NCBI GenBank assembly: GCA_023136155.1
Contig: JAGLRT010000039.1
Coordinates: forward strand, 1 to 21,567
Direction: 5' to 3'
From: Methanosarcinales archaeon
Lineage (GTDB): Archaea > Halobacteriota > Methanosarcinia > Methanosarcinales > Methanocomedenaceae
DNA length: 21,567 nucleotides
Shown: positions 1 to 6,505 of the stretch, one piece after another
How positions within the stretch are numbered: position 1 is the stretch's first letter
Layout of the letters: every line of letters begins with the position of its first letter
Position numbers and translations under genes: made by a program
The notes under the pieces: generated by a model
Told to the model about the DNA's origin: nothing
What the model saw: only the letters and a program-made list of their open reading frames with translations
Database searches by the model: none

Positions 1-1010
1 CCAAACCCTTGAGCCCTTATCTCGCTATATGTGGTGTGCCAGTCGTGGTCTTTCTCCAACCGCAGCCCGTACCGCATACCGTCGAACCGTGCCAGGTTTG
101 AAGACGCCTCGCTCATGGCAATGACATAGTAAGCAGCCAGGGCGTACTTTGTGTGTGACATTTCTACTTCCTTCCATGATGCGCCCAGGTCTTCCAGCCT
201 GTGCACACTATCCCAGACCGACTTCTCAACAGACGGGTCAATGCCTTCGCCAAAATATTCCTTTGGTACGCCTATGGTCAGGCCTTTCACATCGTCCAAC
301 AGTGCCTTTGTATAATCTTTATCCCCGGCTACTGATGTAGAATCCCTGGGGTCATGGCCCGCAATCACATTGAACAGCAGGGTCATATCTTCGACATTAG
401 ATGCAATAGGTCCTATCTGCTCCAGGCTGTTTGCATAGGAAATCAGGCCGTACCTGGATATGACGCCATAGGTGGGTTTCAGGCCCACCACACCGCAAAA
501 AGATGCCGGACACCTGACCGAACCACCCGTATCAGAGCCCAGGGACAGCGGTACTTCTCCGGCAGCTACGGTGGCCGCACTGGCACCTGATGATCCGCCC
601 GGTACCCGCTCTGGGTCCCATGGGTTAAGTGTAGGGCCGTAATGACTGGTTTCAGTGGACGTGCCCATGGCGAACTCATCCATGTTTACCTTGCCAACAA
701 TAATGGCTCCTGCAGCTTTCAGGCACTCAATCACATGGGCGTCATATGGCGGCACATATCCTTCCAGGATTTTCGAGGCACATGTTGTCTGGATACCCCT
801 GGTAGACATGTTATCCTTAATACCAATAGGTACGCCTGCCAGCGGCCCGGTATGTCCCTCCGCATTCCCGGCCGCCTCAAGAGCAGACTCCTTTGCCACG
901 GTGATAAAAGTGTTGAACTTGCCCCCCTCAATCCTGTCAATGCATTGGCTTATAACTTCCTTGGCTGACGAATCCCGTATAGCCTCAAGAGTCTGTGATA
1001 CTGTTATCAT
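1..1010 (-). CDS. gatA: Asp-tRNA(Asn)/Glu-tRNA(Gln) amidotransferase subunit A (3' end beyond the window)
   Basis: GatA is the glutaminase subunit of GatCAB, which turns Asp-tRNA(Asn) into Asn-tRNA(Asn); in archaea that also have GatDE, Asn is its expected role. About 336 codons are visible of a family length near 475-485, so the C-terminal part lies off the left edge. The amidase-signature Ser-Ser-Lys triad is intact: Lys65 in GIKDN, Ser140 in PGGSSGAS and Ser164 in GSDTGGSVR, with spacings of 75 and 24 residues as expected for GatA. The protein starts MITVSQTLEAIRD. A GAGGT ribosome-binding site lies about ten bases before the ATG, and only ten bases separate it from the gatC stop. gatB is probably next, beyond the edge. 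Identification is firm. Confidence 0.97.
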   Translation of the reverse strand, partial: MITVSQTLEAIRDSSAKEVISQCIDRIEGGKFNTFITVAKESALEAAGNAEGHTGPLAGVPIGIKDNMSTRGIQTTCASKILEGYVPPYDAHVIECLKAAGAIIVGKVNMDEFAMGTSTETSHYGPTLNPWDPERVPGGSSGASAATVAAGEVPLSLGSDTGGSVRCPASFCGVVGLKPTYGVISRYGLISYANSLEQIGPIASNVEDMTLLFNVIAGHDPRDSTSVAGDKDYTKALLDDVKGLTIGVPKEYFGEGIDPSVEKSVWDSVHRLEDLGASWKEVEMSHTKYALAAYYVIAMSEASSNLARFDGMRYGLRLEKDHDWHTTYSEIRAQGF

Positions 1011-1020
1011 TCCAACAACC

Positions 1021-1302
1021 TCAGATTATCCGTGGGGCTTTGAAGTAGCCATCCTGCGTTTTGGGTGCATTACCAATGGCTTCGTCCTGGGTGATGCAAT
1101 CAGAGACCTCATCGTCCCTGAACACGTTATTCATTTCCAGCACATGGTATGTGGGCTCCACACCTTCAGTGTCCACCTCGTCCAGCTGCCCGAAATAATC
1201 CAGTACCGAATTCAACTGGCCTGCATATCCTTCAAGCTGTTCCTCTTCCATCTTCAGCCTGGCCAGCCAGCCAATATGTTCCACGTCCTTTGTTGTGATC
1301 AT
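1021..1302 (-). CDS. gatC: Aspartyl/glutamyl-tRNA amidotransferase subunit C
   Basis: GatC is the small belt-like subunit that stabilises the GatA-GatB complex. The 93-residue product has normal family length and the typical layout: an N-terminal helical part with VEHIGWLARLKM, then LNSVLDYFGQLDEVDTEGVEP, the ETEGVxPxxH-like stretch that wraps around GatA, and a C-terminal DGYFKAPRII close to the usual DGYFKVPRII ending. Its ATG overlaps the TGA of the upstream asparagine synthetase-like gene (ATGA, 1299-1302), so the two are probably translationally coupled. gatA follows after ten bases. Identification is firm. Confidence 0.96.
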   Translation of the reverse strand: MITTKDVEHIGWLARLKMEEEQLEGYAGQLNSVLDYFGQLDEVDTEGVEPTYHVLEMNNVFRDDEVSDCITQDEAIGNAPKTQDGYFKAPRII

Positions 1303-2204
1303 GATGTTACATCCAGTGTTATTCTGTTTTCCTCTGCCACCGAATAAAGATATTTTCTTATATAGCCTTTATCTTGTTTTTTGTACCCAGCCTGCCTGGC
1401 AAGTTTACCAATAGCCGGCCACACACCACTGCCATACTGCATGGCTTTCTTCCCCCGCCATGCGATTTCACCTGGCATTATGTTTTCAGCAGCCCTTCGC
1501 AGTATATATTTACCAACCGTTTCTCCATTAACCTCTCTGACCTTCAATTCTACAGGAATAGACAGCCCCAGTTTAATCATCTCAGACTCAATGAACGGAG
1601 CTACAAGCTCCATTTCCGCTGCCTCTGCCACGGTATTATCGCGCAGGATATCACGTTGTGGTAGTCTTGATACATCTGCGGCAATCGCCTTATCCAGGGC
1701 AGGCATCCCTTTTTGTGCAATATCCTTATACCTGTGATACCCGCCGAATAGTTCGTCAGCCCCCTGACCTGCCAACAGCAGGTCGATATTCCGGCTTTTT
1801 GCCTCATTACAGGCAATAAACATGGGCACTGCCAATGAGATGGTCATGGGGTCAGCGGTTCCCAGTGCCTCCATAACACGAGGAATCGTCGATTCAACAT
1901 CCATAAGGGTAATGAGTTTAAGAATGTGATTTATCTCAAGTCCCAGCAATTTTGCAGCCGCAGGCGCCCATTCAATATCATTAGATCCAGTAAATCCAAC
2001 TGTGATAAGCATGATGTCTGGTGTCTGCCGTGCCGCCAGCGCCGCAATCAGTGAACTATCCACCCCGCCCGAAAAAAGCACGGCACAATGTTGTCTTAAG
2101 TTCTTGTTCACACCCTTAGACAGGCTGTGCATAATCATTTCACTTATTACCGATTCATCCTGGTTCCCTGTCATCTTGACTATTGTTTGAAAATGAGCAT
2201 CCAT
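1299..2204 (-). CDS. Asparagine synthetase-like PP-loop ATPase lacking the glutaminase domain
   Basis: This 301-residue protein corresponds to the synthetase half of AsnB, which adenylates aspartate and then amidates it. The PP-loop SGGVDSS is at residues 45-51, and the AsnB hallmark GQGADELFGGYHRY is near 146-159. AsnB enzymes normally carry an N-terminal Ntn glutaminase domain beginning with Cys2 and exceed 500 residues; here that domain is absent and the protein begins MDAHFQTIVK. It would need free ammonia or ammonia from a partner. It overlaps gatC by four bases, so a link to GatA glutaminase activity or to asparagine supply is attractive but inferred. A GAGGA site (plus-strand 2211-2215) lies six bases before the ATG. 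Family assignment is firm; the true substrate is not shown. Confidence 0.85.
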   Translation of the reverse strand: MDAHFQTIVKMTGNQDESVISEMIMHSLSKGVNKNLRQHCAVLFSGGVDSSLIAALAARQTPDIMLITVGFTGSNDIEWAPAAAKLLGLEINHILKLITLMDVESTIPRVMEALGTADPMTISLAVPMFIACNEAKSRNIDLLLAGQGADELFGGYHRYKDIAQKGMPALDKAIAADVSRLPQRDILRDNTVAEAAEMELVAPFIESEMIKLGLSIPVELKVREVNGETVGKYILRRAAENIMPGEIAWRGKKAMQYGSGVWPAIGKLARQAGYKKQDKGYIRKYLYSVAEENRITLDVTS

Positions 2205-2270
2205 CTATGTTCCTCTGTGACAGTGATTGCTTCTATCTGCTACTCAACAAAATATGTTCGCATTAATATT

Positions 2271-2278
2271 ATTATATC
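2271..2278 (-). promoter_or_regulatory. Probable TATA box of the asnB-like/gatCA operon
   Basis: Read on the minus strand this is GATATAAT inside an AT-rich stretch. With usual archaeal spacing it would start RNA near 2245-2250, giving a leader of roughly 45 bases before the ATG at 2204. A second AT-rich site (2261-2268) is an alternative. Confidence 0.4.
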
Positions 2279-2363
2279 TACGGCAAGTAATTTCATGTGT
2301 CACAGGTATTGAGCGTTAATTATTTATCTTGAAACAATATAATTAATTTAGTTGATTTAATTG

Positions 2364-2371
2364 CTATATAG
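2364..2371 (+). promoter_or_regulatory. Possible TATA box for the small cysteine-rich ORF
   Basis: The sequence CTATATAG would place the transcript start near 2394, six bases ahead of a GGAAGAGG ribosome-binding site (2400-2407) and about 20 bases ahead of the TTG at 2415. The aligned spacing of the three signals is the evidence; AT-rich DNA makes chance matches common. Confidence 0.35.
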
Positions 2372-2414
2372 TATACTCGTAAGTGTACTGTTATCAAAAG
2401 GAAGAGGAAATTGT

Positions 2415-2618
2415 TTGATATTGCCTACAAGATGTCCACGTATGCAAACAGGTTGTTGTGCATTAATTGTAGGGAATGAAAAAATTCCTGGAAAATACTC
2501 GGATAGATGTGAAAGAATGGAAGAATACGTCTATTGCGAACATTATAGTAGTGGTGTGTGGGGGCAGGGTAGCAGTTTTCAAGTTACTACTATCGTTCAG
2601 TCTTTTCGTAGACGGTAA
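2415..2618 (+). CDS. Possible small cysteine-rich protein of unknown function
   Basis: No family is recognised. The 67-codon frame starts with TTG (2415), seven bases after a strong purine-rich site GGAAGAGG (2400-2407), with a TATA-like element at the right distance upstream. The product has five cysteines and a histidine in its first 45 residues: Cys7, the pair Cys14-Cys15, Cys32 and Cys41, then YCEHYSSG. This resembles a small metal-binding or iron-sulfur protein more than random translation. The last 20 residues look less protein-like. A competing frame at 2476-2712 overlaps it and shows no motif. It lies between the divergent asnB-like operon and the tRNA genes. It may be a chance frame. 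Confidence 0.35.
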   Translation: MILPTRCPRMQTGCCALIVGNEKIPGKYSDRCERMEEYVYCEHYSSGVWGQGSSFQVTTIVQSFRRR

Positions 2619-2932
2619 GGTGTTAAAAACAGGAAAATGTTTTCTCTGTCTGCAGTTACTTTATTATATAATGTTATGTATTAATTCTCTTGATGGCGAA
2701 TTCAACAGCTAAAAAAGTATGCTCAGTTTACTCTTGAGATACAAACTTGAAACGCAGGAAGAGCCTTATTAAATTATTCTTATACGGGCCGACTTTGTAT
2801 AAAATTATTATATTCATACCTTTTTATTTAAACATTCGCCAAAACCAGATGGATAATGCCTTTATTGGTAAACAAAACCTTTAAATCAAAGCATAACCTT
2901 AAGAACGTCCCGTGTAAAAAAGCAAACATGAT
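2619..2932. other. AT-rich spacer without a recognisable gene
   Basis: This stretch is strongly AT-rich and broken by stops in all frames. I see no convincing coding frame, RNA gene or long inverted repeat. It holds several TATA-like stretches, such as around 2808-2816 and 2821-2832, and the likely tRNA promoter near its right end. Confidence 0.5.
2878..2887 (+). promoter_or_regulatory. Possible TATA box for the tRNA-Asn transcript
   Basis: CCTTTAAATC is preceded by a purine-rich stretch. It would start transcription near 2908-2912, leaving a 5' tRNA leader of about 20 bases. Alternatives exist further upstream near 2821-2832. Confidence 0.35.
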
Positions 2933-3005
2933 GCCGCCATAACTCAGTTGGTAGAGTGCATGGCTGTTAACCATGATGTCACAGGTTCGAGCCCTGTTGG
3001 CGGCG
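2933..3005 (+). tRNA. tRNA-Asn (anticodon GTT)
   Basis: A full cloverleaf of 73 bases can be drawn. The acceptor GCCGCCA pairs with TGGCGGC, D stem ACTC with GAGT, anticodon stem CATGG with CCATG, and T stem ACAGG with CCTGT around a TTCGAGC loop. The anticodon loop CTGTTAA gives GTT at 2966-2968. The discriminator is G and no CCA is encoded, as is common in archaea. There is no intron. If the organism lacks AsnRS, this tRNA would be charged with Asp and amidated by GatCAB, whose genes lie upstream on the other strand. Confidence 0.97.
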
Positions 3006-3022
3006 TCTCTTATTAATCGGGG

Positions 3023-3097
3023 GGGCCTGTAGCTTAGTCAGGTTAGAGCGCCCGGCTCATAACCGGGCGGCCACCGGTTCAAATCCGGTCAGGCCCA
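3023..3097 (+). tRNA. tRNA with CAT anticodon (elongator Met or Ile2)
   Basis: The 75-base cloverleaf has acceptor GGGCCTG/CAGGCCC, anticodon stem CCCGG/CCGGG, anticodon loop CTCATAA (CAT at 3058-3060), T stem ACCGG/CCGGT and discriminator A, with no encoded CCA. It lacks the initiator signature of GGG:CCC pairs at the base of the anticodon stem, so it is not tRNA-iMet. The GGGCCxGTAGCT start resembles archaeal tRNA-Ile bodies, so an agmatidine-modified tRNA-Ile2 is as plausible as elongator tRNA-Met; sequence alone does not settle this. It sits 17 bases after tRNA-Asn and is probably co-transcribed with it. Confidence 0.95.
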
Positions 3098-3124
3098 TAC
3101 TTATATTAAAACCAATATAACAAG

Positions 3125-3607
3125 GTGGGAATTCAAATTAAGACAATTAGCACATCAGAAGGAATTGGCGGACTGCTGAATACATTCCGTCAAATAAGTA
3201 CAGACTCAAAGAAAATAACCTTCATTGGTACTCCCGGTTTTTGCACTCCATTTGCTGAACTATTGTCGTTCGTGATAAGGGGCGAAAATAAAGAACTGGT
3301 TTTCATGTCAAATACTTCAGTGGATTCAGCAAAATCTATTATATCCACACCCCAAGGCATGCAACTTGGTGATGCAGCTGACCCAACAGCTGATACTGTG
3401 GTATTGCTTGGCGGGCTTGCAATACCAAAAATGAACAATGATGTCAATGATATCAAAAAGGTTATTGACAATATCACCAACCCGGATAAACGGACGATTA
3501 TCGGTGTATTTTTCATGAGCATCTTCCAGGAAACAGGATGGACAAAGGTTATAGACTTTGATTATCTCCTTGACTCACATATGAAAAACACAACAATGGA
3601 AAAATAA
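3125..3607 (+). CDS. DUF2124-family protein
   Basis: The 160-residue product resembles DUF2124, a family of unknown function found mainly in methanogens and relatives. The recognisable block is ITFIGTPGFCTPFAELLSF at about residues 31-49, followed by alternating strands and helices including DTVVLLGGLAIPKMN, a Rossmann-like pattern. No signal peptide or membrane helix is evident. The start is uncertain: the first in-frame start is GTG at 3125, which lies inside the AAGGTGG purine stretch that would otherwise act as ribosome-binding site. A TATA-like TTATATTA at 3101-3108 is close enough to suggest a nearly leaderless mRNA. The gene starts 27 bases after the CAT tRNA and may be read from the tRNA transcript as well. 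Confidence 0.75.
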   Translation: MGIQIKTISTSEGIGGLLNTFRQISTDSKKITFIGTPGFCTPFAELLSFVIRGENKELVFMSNTSVDSAKSIISTPQGMQLGDAADPTADTVVLLGGLAIPKMNNDVNDIKKVIDNITNPDKRTIIGVFFMSIFQETGWTKVIDFDYLLDSHMKNTTMEK

Positions 3608-3665
3608 CACTAACCAATTTTTGGGTCAGAATATTAATTACCTTTCAGGTCATTAAGTACCTATA

Positions 3666-3691
3666 TTACCCGGTACATCATTACCGGGTAA
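3666..3691. promoter_or_regulatory. Perfect inverted repeat at a promoter, possible operator
   Basis: TTACCCGGTA (3666-3675) and TACCGGGTAA (3682-3691) are perfect 10-base inverted arms around CATCAT. A TATA-like CTATATTA (3661-3668) touches the left arm, and the expected transcript start near 3690 falls at the right arm. This is the arrangement of an archaeal repressor site covering TATA and start. It could also form an RNA hairpin. It lies 25 bases upstream of the SelB-like gene. Binding factor unknown. Confidence 0.6.
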
Positions 3692-3715
3692 AAAAACAAT
3701 TATGTTGTATCAATT

Positions 3716-4777
3716 ATGGTATCAATAGCAATTATCGGAGGAGAAGGCTCAGGCAGGAGTTCACTTGCCGCAAAGCTTGGCAAAAAAGGAAATGAGACCG
3801 ACATTACCATGTATGATTTTGCCAAAGGCGAGCAGATACTTACAATCATCGACCCGTCCGGTTATCCGGCGTCCCCAAAACCCTTAATGACAGCACTGGC
3901 CATGGCTGACATGGTATTGCTTTGCATCCCACCCAAGGGAATGGATGCGGCAGCCGGAGAGTGTGTGATAGCCATTGACCTGCTCGGTATCAAACATGGC
4001 ATCGTTGTACAGACCATGGCTGATATGTCAAATCCCTATGAACTGCAGGAGAACGCAACTAAGTTCAGGGCAATGCTAAAAGATACAACTGCCAGGGACT
4101 GGGATATCATGGCTGTTTCTACCAACACTTTTGAGGGAATGGAAGAGTTGAAAGAGGCCATTAACAATCTCGATGCAATAATTGCAGCACAGCACCTCCG
4201 GACAGCAGACCAGCCCCCCAGAGTTATGGTGGACCATTCCTTTAATGTAAAGGGCATTGGTTCAGTAGTGCTGGGACGGGTGACCAGGGGCACCATTCAT
4301 AAGCATGAAAAACTTACCATCCATCCCATAAAGCGGGAGGTGGAAATTCGCAGTATACAGATGCATGATAACGATACAGCATCTGCTCCACCAGGTTCAC
4401 GAGTAGGTCTGGCCCTGAAAGGCGTTCAGGCAAAGGAAGTGAACAGGGGACATATCATATCAGCTGAAGAGATGAGTTCTGATAGCATTGAACTTGAGTG
4501 TAATGTCACACGTTTCAGTCCCGGATTGTCAGTGGGGAGCACATTGCATGTATACGTTTCTCTCCAGTCCAGCCCTGTGAAAATATCAGGGATCACAGTG
4601 GGCGGACAAAATGTAACTGAAGTCACGGCTGGCAGCCAATGCAGGGTTCACATAAATATTGAAGAAAAACTGGCTTTTAGAACAGAAGATACATTCATTA
4701 TCTTGGACCTGAACAACCCTCGACAACGATTCATTGCCGCAGGTTTTCTCCAGATGGAACTGGAGACGGAAGCTTGA
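3716..4777 (+). CDS. SelB-like (EF-Tu family) protein with degenerate GTPase motifs
   Basis: The 353-residue protein has the EF-Tu/SelB plan: an N-terminal G-domain fold (about 1-165), a beta-barrel domain 2 (about 170-260; VMVDHSFNVKGIGSVVLGRV, then GxIHKHEKL) and a third barrel (about 265-353). The GTP-binding motifs are altered. The P-loop is GGEGSGRSS (residues 8-16) with Arg14 in place of the usual Lys, G3 is DPSGYP (46-51) instead of DxPGH, and the NKxD motif has become QTMAD (99-103). This fits the archaeal SelB-like family found in archaea that do not use selenocysteine, whose role is unknown; a link to tRNA or pyrrolysine has been proposed. No SelB-specific C-terminal extension is seen. 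No clear ribosome-binding site precedes the ATG. The next gene overlaps its stop. Confidence 0.8.
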   Translation: MVSIAIIGGEGSGRSSLAAKLGKKGNETDITMYDFAKGEQILTIIDPSGYPASPKPLMTALAMADMVLLCIPPKGMDAAAGECVIAIDLLGIKHGIVVQTMADMSNPYELQENATKFRAMLKDTTARDWDIMAVSTNTFEGMEELKEAINNLDAIIAAQHLRTADQPPRVMVDHSFNVKGIGSVVLGRVTRGTIHKHEKLTIHPIKREVEIRSIQMHDNDTASAPPGSRVGLALKGVQAKEVNRGHIISAEEMSSDSIELECNVTRFSPGLSVGSTLHVYVSLQSSPVKISGITVGGQNVTEVTAGSQCRVHINIEEKLAFRTEDTFIILDLNNPRQRFIAAGFLQMELETEA

Positions 4778-5565
4778 GAGAAATTGCCGTATTGTGTGAC
4801 GATGTGGCGGAGGCTGTGGCCCATGCAACAAAGGAACTTGTGGGGACTCAAAACGGAGACCGCGTTGTGGGTATGGGTGCAGATGGAACTCCTTCCAGGC
4901 TGATTGATGTTGTCGCCGAAGATGCCGCTTTGGAGATACTGGCATCATCAGGTATTGGCATGAAGGTGGTATCAGAGGAGAAAGGTATTTTCAAATATGG
5001 GGAGCGACCAGAATTTACTGTGGTGTTAGACCCGCTTGATGGCACCTTCAATGCAACCCACAATATTCCTTTCTATTCAGTCTCTATAGCCATTGGAAAT
5101 AATGACCTTTCGGATATTAAATACGCCAAAGTGTTAAACCTTGCCAATGGTACAGATTTTACTGCATCTCTGGGAGAAGGTGCACTGTGCAATGGACAGG
5201 AAATAGAAACTTCTTCGGTGAACAGGATGCAGGATCTAACAGTGGCTACTTACACATATAATGACGGCTGGGATGTGTTAAAACGCCTGGGCGGACAAGT
5301 GCGGCGTATTCGTACCATGGGCAGCGTGGCACTGGAACTGTGTTATGTGGCATCGGGAAGGTTGGATGCTTTTGTGGATACCCGCGACAGGCTGCGTATG
5401 ATGGATGTTGCGGCCGGTTTACTTATTGTTAAGGAAGCGGGTGGTAAGGTGACTGACGGAAAGGGAAATCCGCCAAATGGTGAACTGAACGTCATTGACA
5501 GGGTAAACATACTGGCATCAAATGGTATTGTCCATACTGCTCTTGAAAAAACAATAGGGTTATAA
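4774..5565 (+). CDS. suhB: Inositol monophosphatase-family phosphatase (IMPase/FBPase, possibly NADP phosphatase)
   Basis: The 263-residue product belongs to the lithium-sensitive Mg-dependent phosphatase family. Metal-site residues are visible: Glu68-Glu69 in VVSEEKG, the DPLDGTFN signature at 86-93 and Asp211 in MDVAAG. Archaeal members act on inositol-1-phosphate, fructose-1,6-bisphosphate or NADP. NAD kinase is the next gene, and the two activities are fused in one Methanocaldococcus jannaschii protein (MJ0917), so an NADP phosphatase role is a reasonable inference. The TTG start (4774) shares bases with the TGA of the SelB-like gene (TTGA), indicating translational coupling. Family is firm; substrate is open. 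Confidence 0.88.
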   Translation: MREIAVLCDDVAEAVAHATKELVGTQNGDRVVGMGADGTPSRLIDVVAEDAALEILASSGIGMKVVSEEKGIFKYGERPEFTVVLDPLDGTFNATHNIPFYSVSIAIGNNDLSDIKYAKVLNLANGTDFTASLGEGALCNGQEIETSSVNRMQDLTVATYTYNDGWDVLKRLGGQVRRIRTMGSVALELCYVASGRLDAFVDTRDRLRMMDVAAGLLIVKEAGGKVTDGKGNPPNGELNVIDRVNILASNGIVHTALEKTIGL

Positions 5566-5586
5566 TATTGTAACAGATTATACTAC

Positions 5587-5594
5587 TTTTATAT
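5587..5594 (+). promoter_or_regulatory. TATA box for NAD kinase
   Basis: TTTTATAT lies at the right distance to start RNA near 5616-5620, just ahead of the ATG at 5626 and its AAGGGGA site. This supports the downstream start, since the TTG at 5611 would lie before the transcript start. Confidence 0.5.
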
Positions 5595-5625
5595 CGTAAA
5601 ATGAAAGGGTTTGAAGGGGAAATCG

Positions 5626-6450
5626 ATGATCAAAAAAGTAGGAGTAGTCTCCCGTTGCGATAAGCCCGGCGCTGTGGGTATTGCAAAGGAGATTATTGAG
5701 CATCTTCGGGAAAAACTTGACGTTTTTGTGGACCCTGGTACAGCCGTTGAACTGGGTATGGAAGGTCTACCTGTAGGTCGGATGCGTCAGGAGAGCGTGG
5801 ATTTGATTATTGCCGTCGGTGGGGACGGTACTGTACTCAGAGCTATACAACACATGGATGACCCACTGCCTGTTATGGGTGTGAACATGGGTACTGTGGG
5901 TTTTCTTGTGGACGTAGATGCAGAAGAAGCATTGCATACCATTGATTCCATCCTTACCGGATTCCAGGTTGATGAGAGGTTCCGTCTGGATGTATGGATA
6001 AATGATGCAAAACTTCCGCCTGCTACAAATGAAGTAGTCATAATTACCGCTCATCCTGCCAAGATACTTGGTTATAAGGTCTGGGTGGATGACCGTAAAC
6101 TTGAAGAATTGAGGGCAGACGGACTGGTCATCGCTACACCAACCGGCTCCACTGCATATGCCATGAGTGCCGGGGGTCCAATCGTAGACCCGAGGGTGGA
6201 TGCTACGGTAGTTGTGCCGCTGGCTCCTTTCAAGCTGTCTTCACGTCCATGGGCCATACCGGGCCAGAGCAGTATAAAGGTAGAACTGCTGTTGCCTGAT
6301 AAAGAGGCAGTAGTAGTAGTGGACGGCCAGTATTCACAGGGTATTTCTTCAAACGATGTTATAAGGATTGAAAAGGCAGCCAACCCGGCGCGTTTCGTAC
6401 GCATCAAGGATAATGGTTTTTACGATAAAGTGAAAAGTAAATTATATTGA
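5626..6450 (+). CDS. nadK: NAD kinase
   Basis: NAD kinase phosphorylates NAD+ to NADP+. The 274-residue protein has the family motifs: GGDGT at 65-69, the NE pair in TNEVVI at 135-136, and TPTGSTAYAMSAGGP at 171-185, followed by a beta-rich C-terminal domain with VVVVDGQ. The start was set at ATG 5626 because AAGGGGA lies six bases upstream and a TATA box predicts a transcript start between 5611 and 5626; an in-frame TTG at 5611 would add five residues. It lies 60 bases after the phosphatase gene and has its own apparent promoter. Identification is firm. Confidence 0.95.
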   Translation: MIKKVGVVSRCDKPGAVGIAKEIIEHLREKLDVFVDPGTAVELGMEGLPVGRMRQESVDLIIAVGGDGTVLRAIQHMDDPLPVMGVNMGTVGFLVDVDAEEALHTIDSILTGFQVDERFRLDVWINDAKLPPATNEVVIITAHPAKILGYKVWVDDRKLEELRADGLVIATPTGSTAYAMSAGGPIVDPRVDATVVVPLAPFKLSSRPWAIPGQSSIKVELLLPDKEAVVVVDGQYSQGISSNDVIRIEKAANPARFVRIKDNGFYDKVKSKLY

Positions 6451-6463
6451 ATAAAACATTTAG

Positions 6464-6476
6464 ACTTAATTTAAGT
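6464..6476. promoter_or_regulatory. Palindromic AT element, possible pyrH promoter
   Basis: ACTTAA-T-TTAAGT is a perfect palindrome with one central base. Its core TTAATTTAAG could be a TATA element giving a transcript start near 6497, nine bases before the UMP kinase ATG. The palindrome may be chance in AT-rich DNA. Confidence 0.3.
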
Positions 6477-6505
6477 TACAGCGTAAAAAAGAACAGGTAA
6501 TATCA

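Noticed and set aside
655..1347. A 230-codon plus-strand frame
   Set aside because: It lies opposite gatA and gatC, both of which have intact catalytic or structural motifs; the translation shows no family pattern.
2476..2712. A 78-codon frame with a hydrophobic middle part
   Set aside because: It overlaps the better-supported cysteine-rich frame, has no convincing ribosome-binding site and matches no family I recognise.
3716..4777. A functional selenocysteine elongation factor
   Set aside because: All three GTP-binding motifs are altered and no UGA-containing selenoprotein frame or SECIS-like element was seen nearby.
4586..4948. A 120-codon minus-strand frame
   Set aside because: It is antisense across the junction of the SelB-like and phosphatase genes, both clearly coding on the plus strand.
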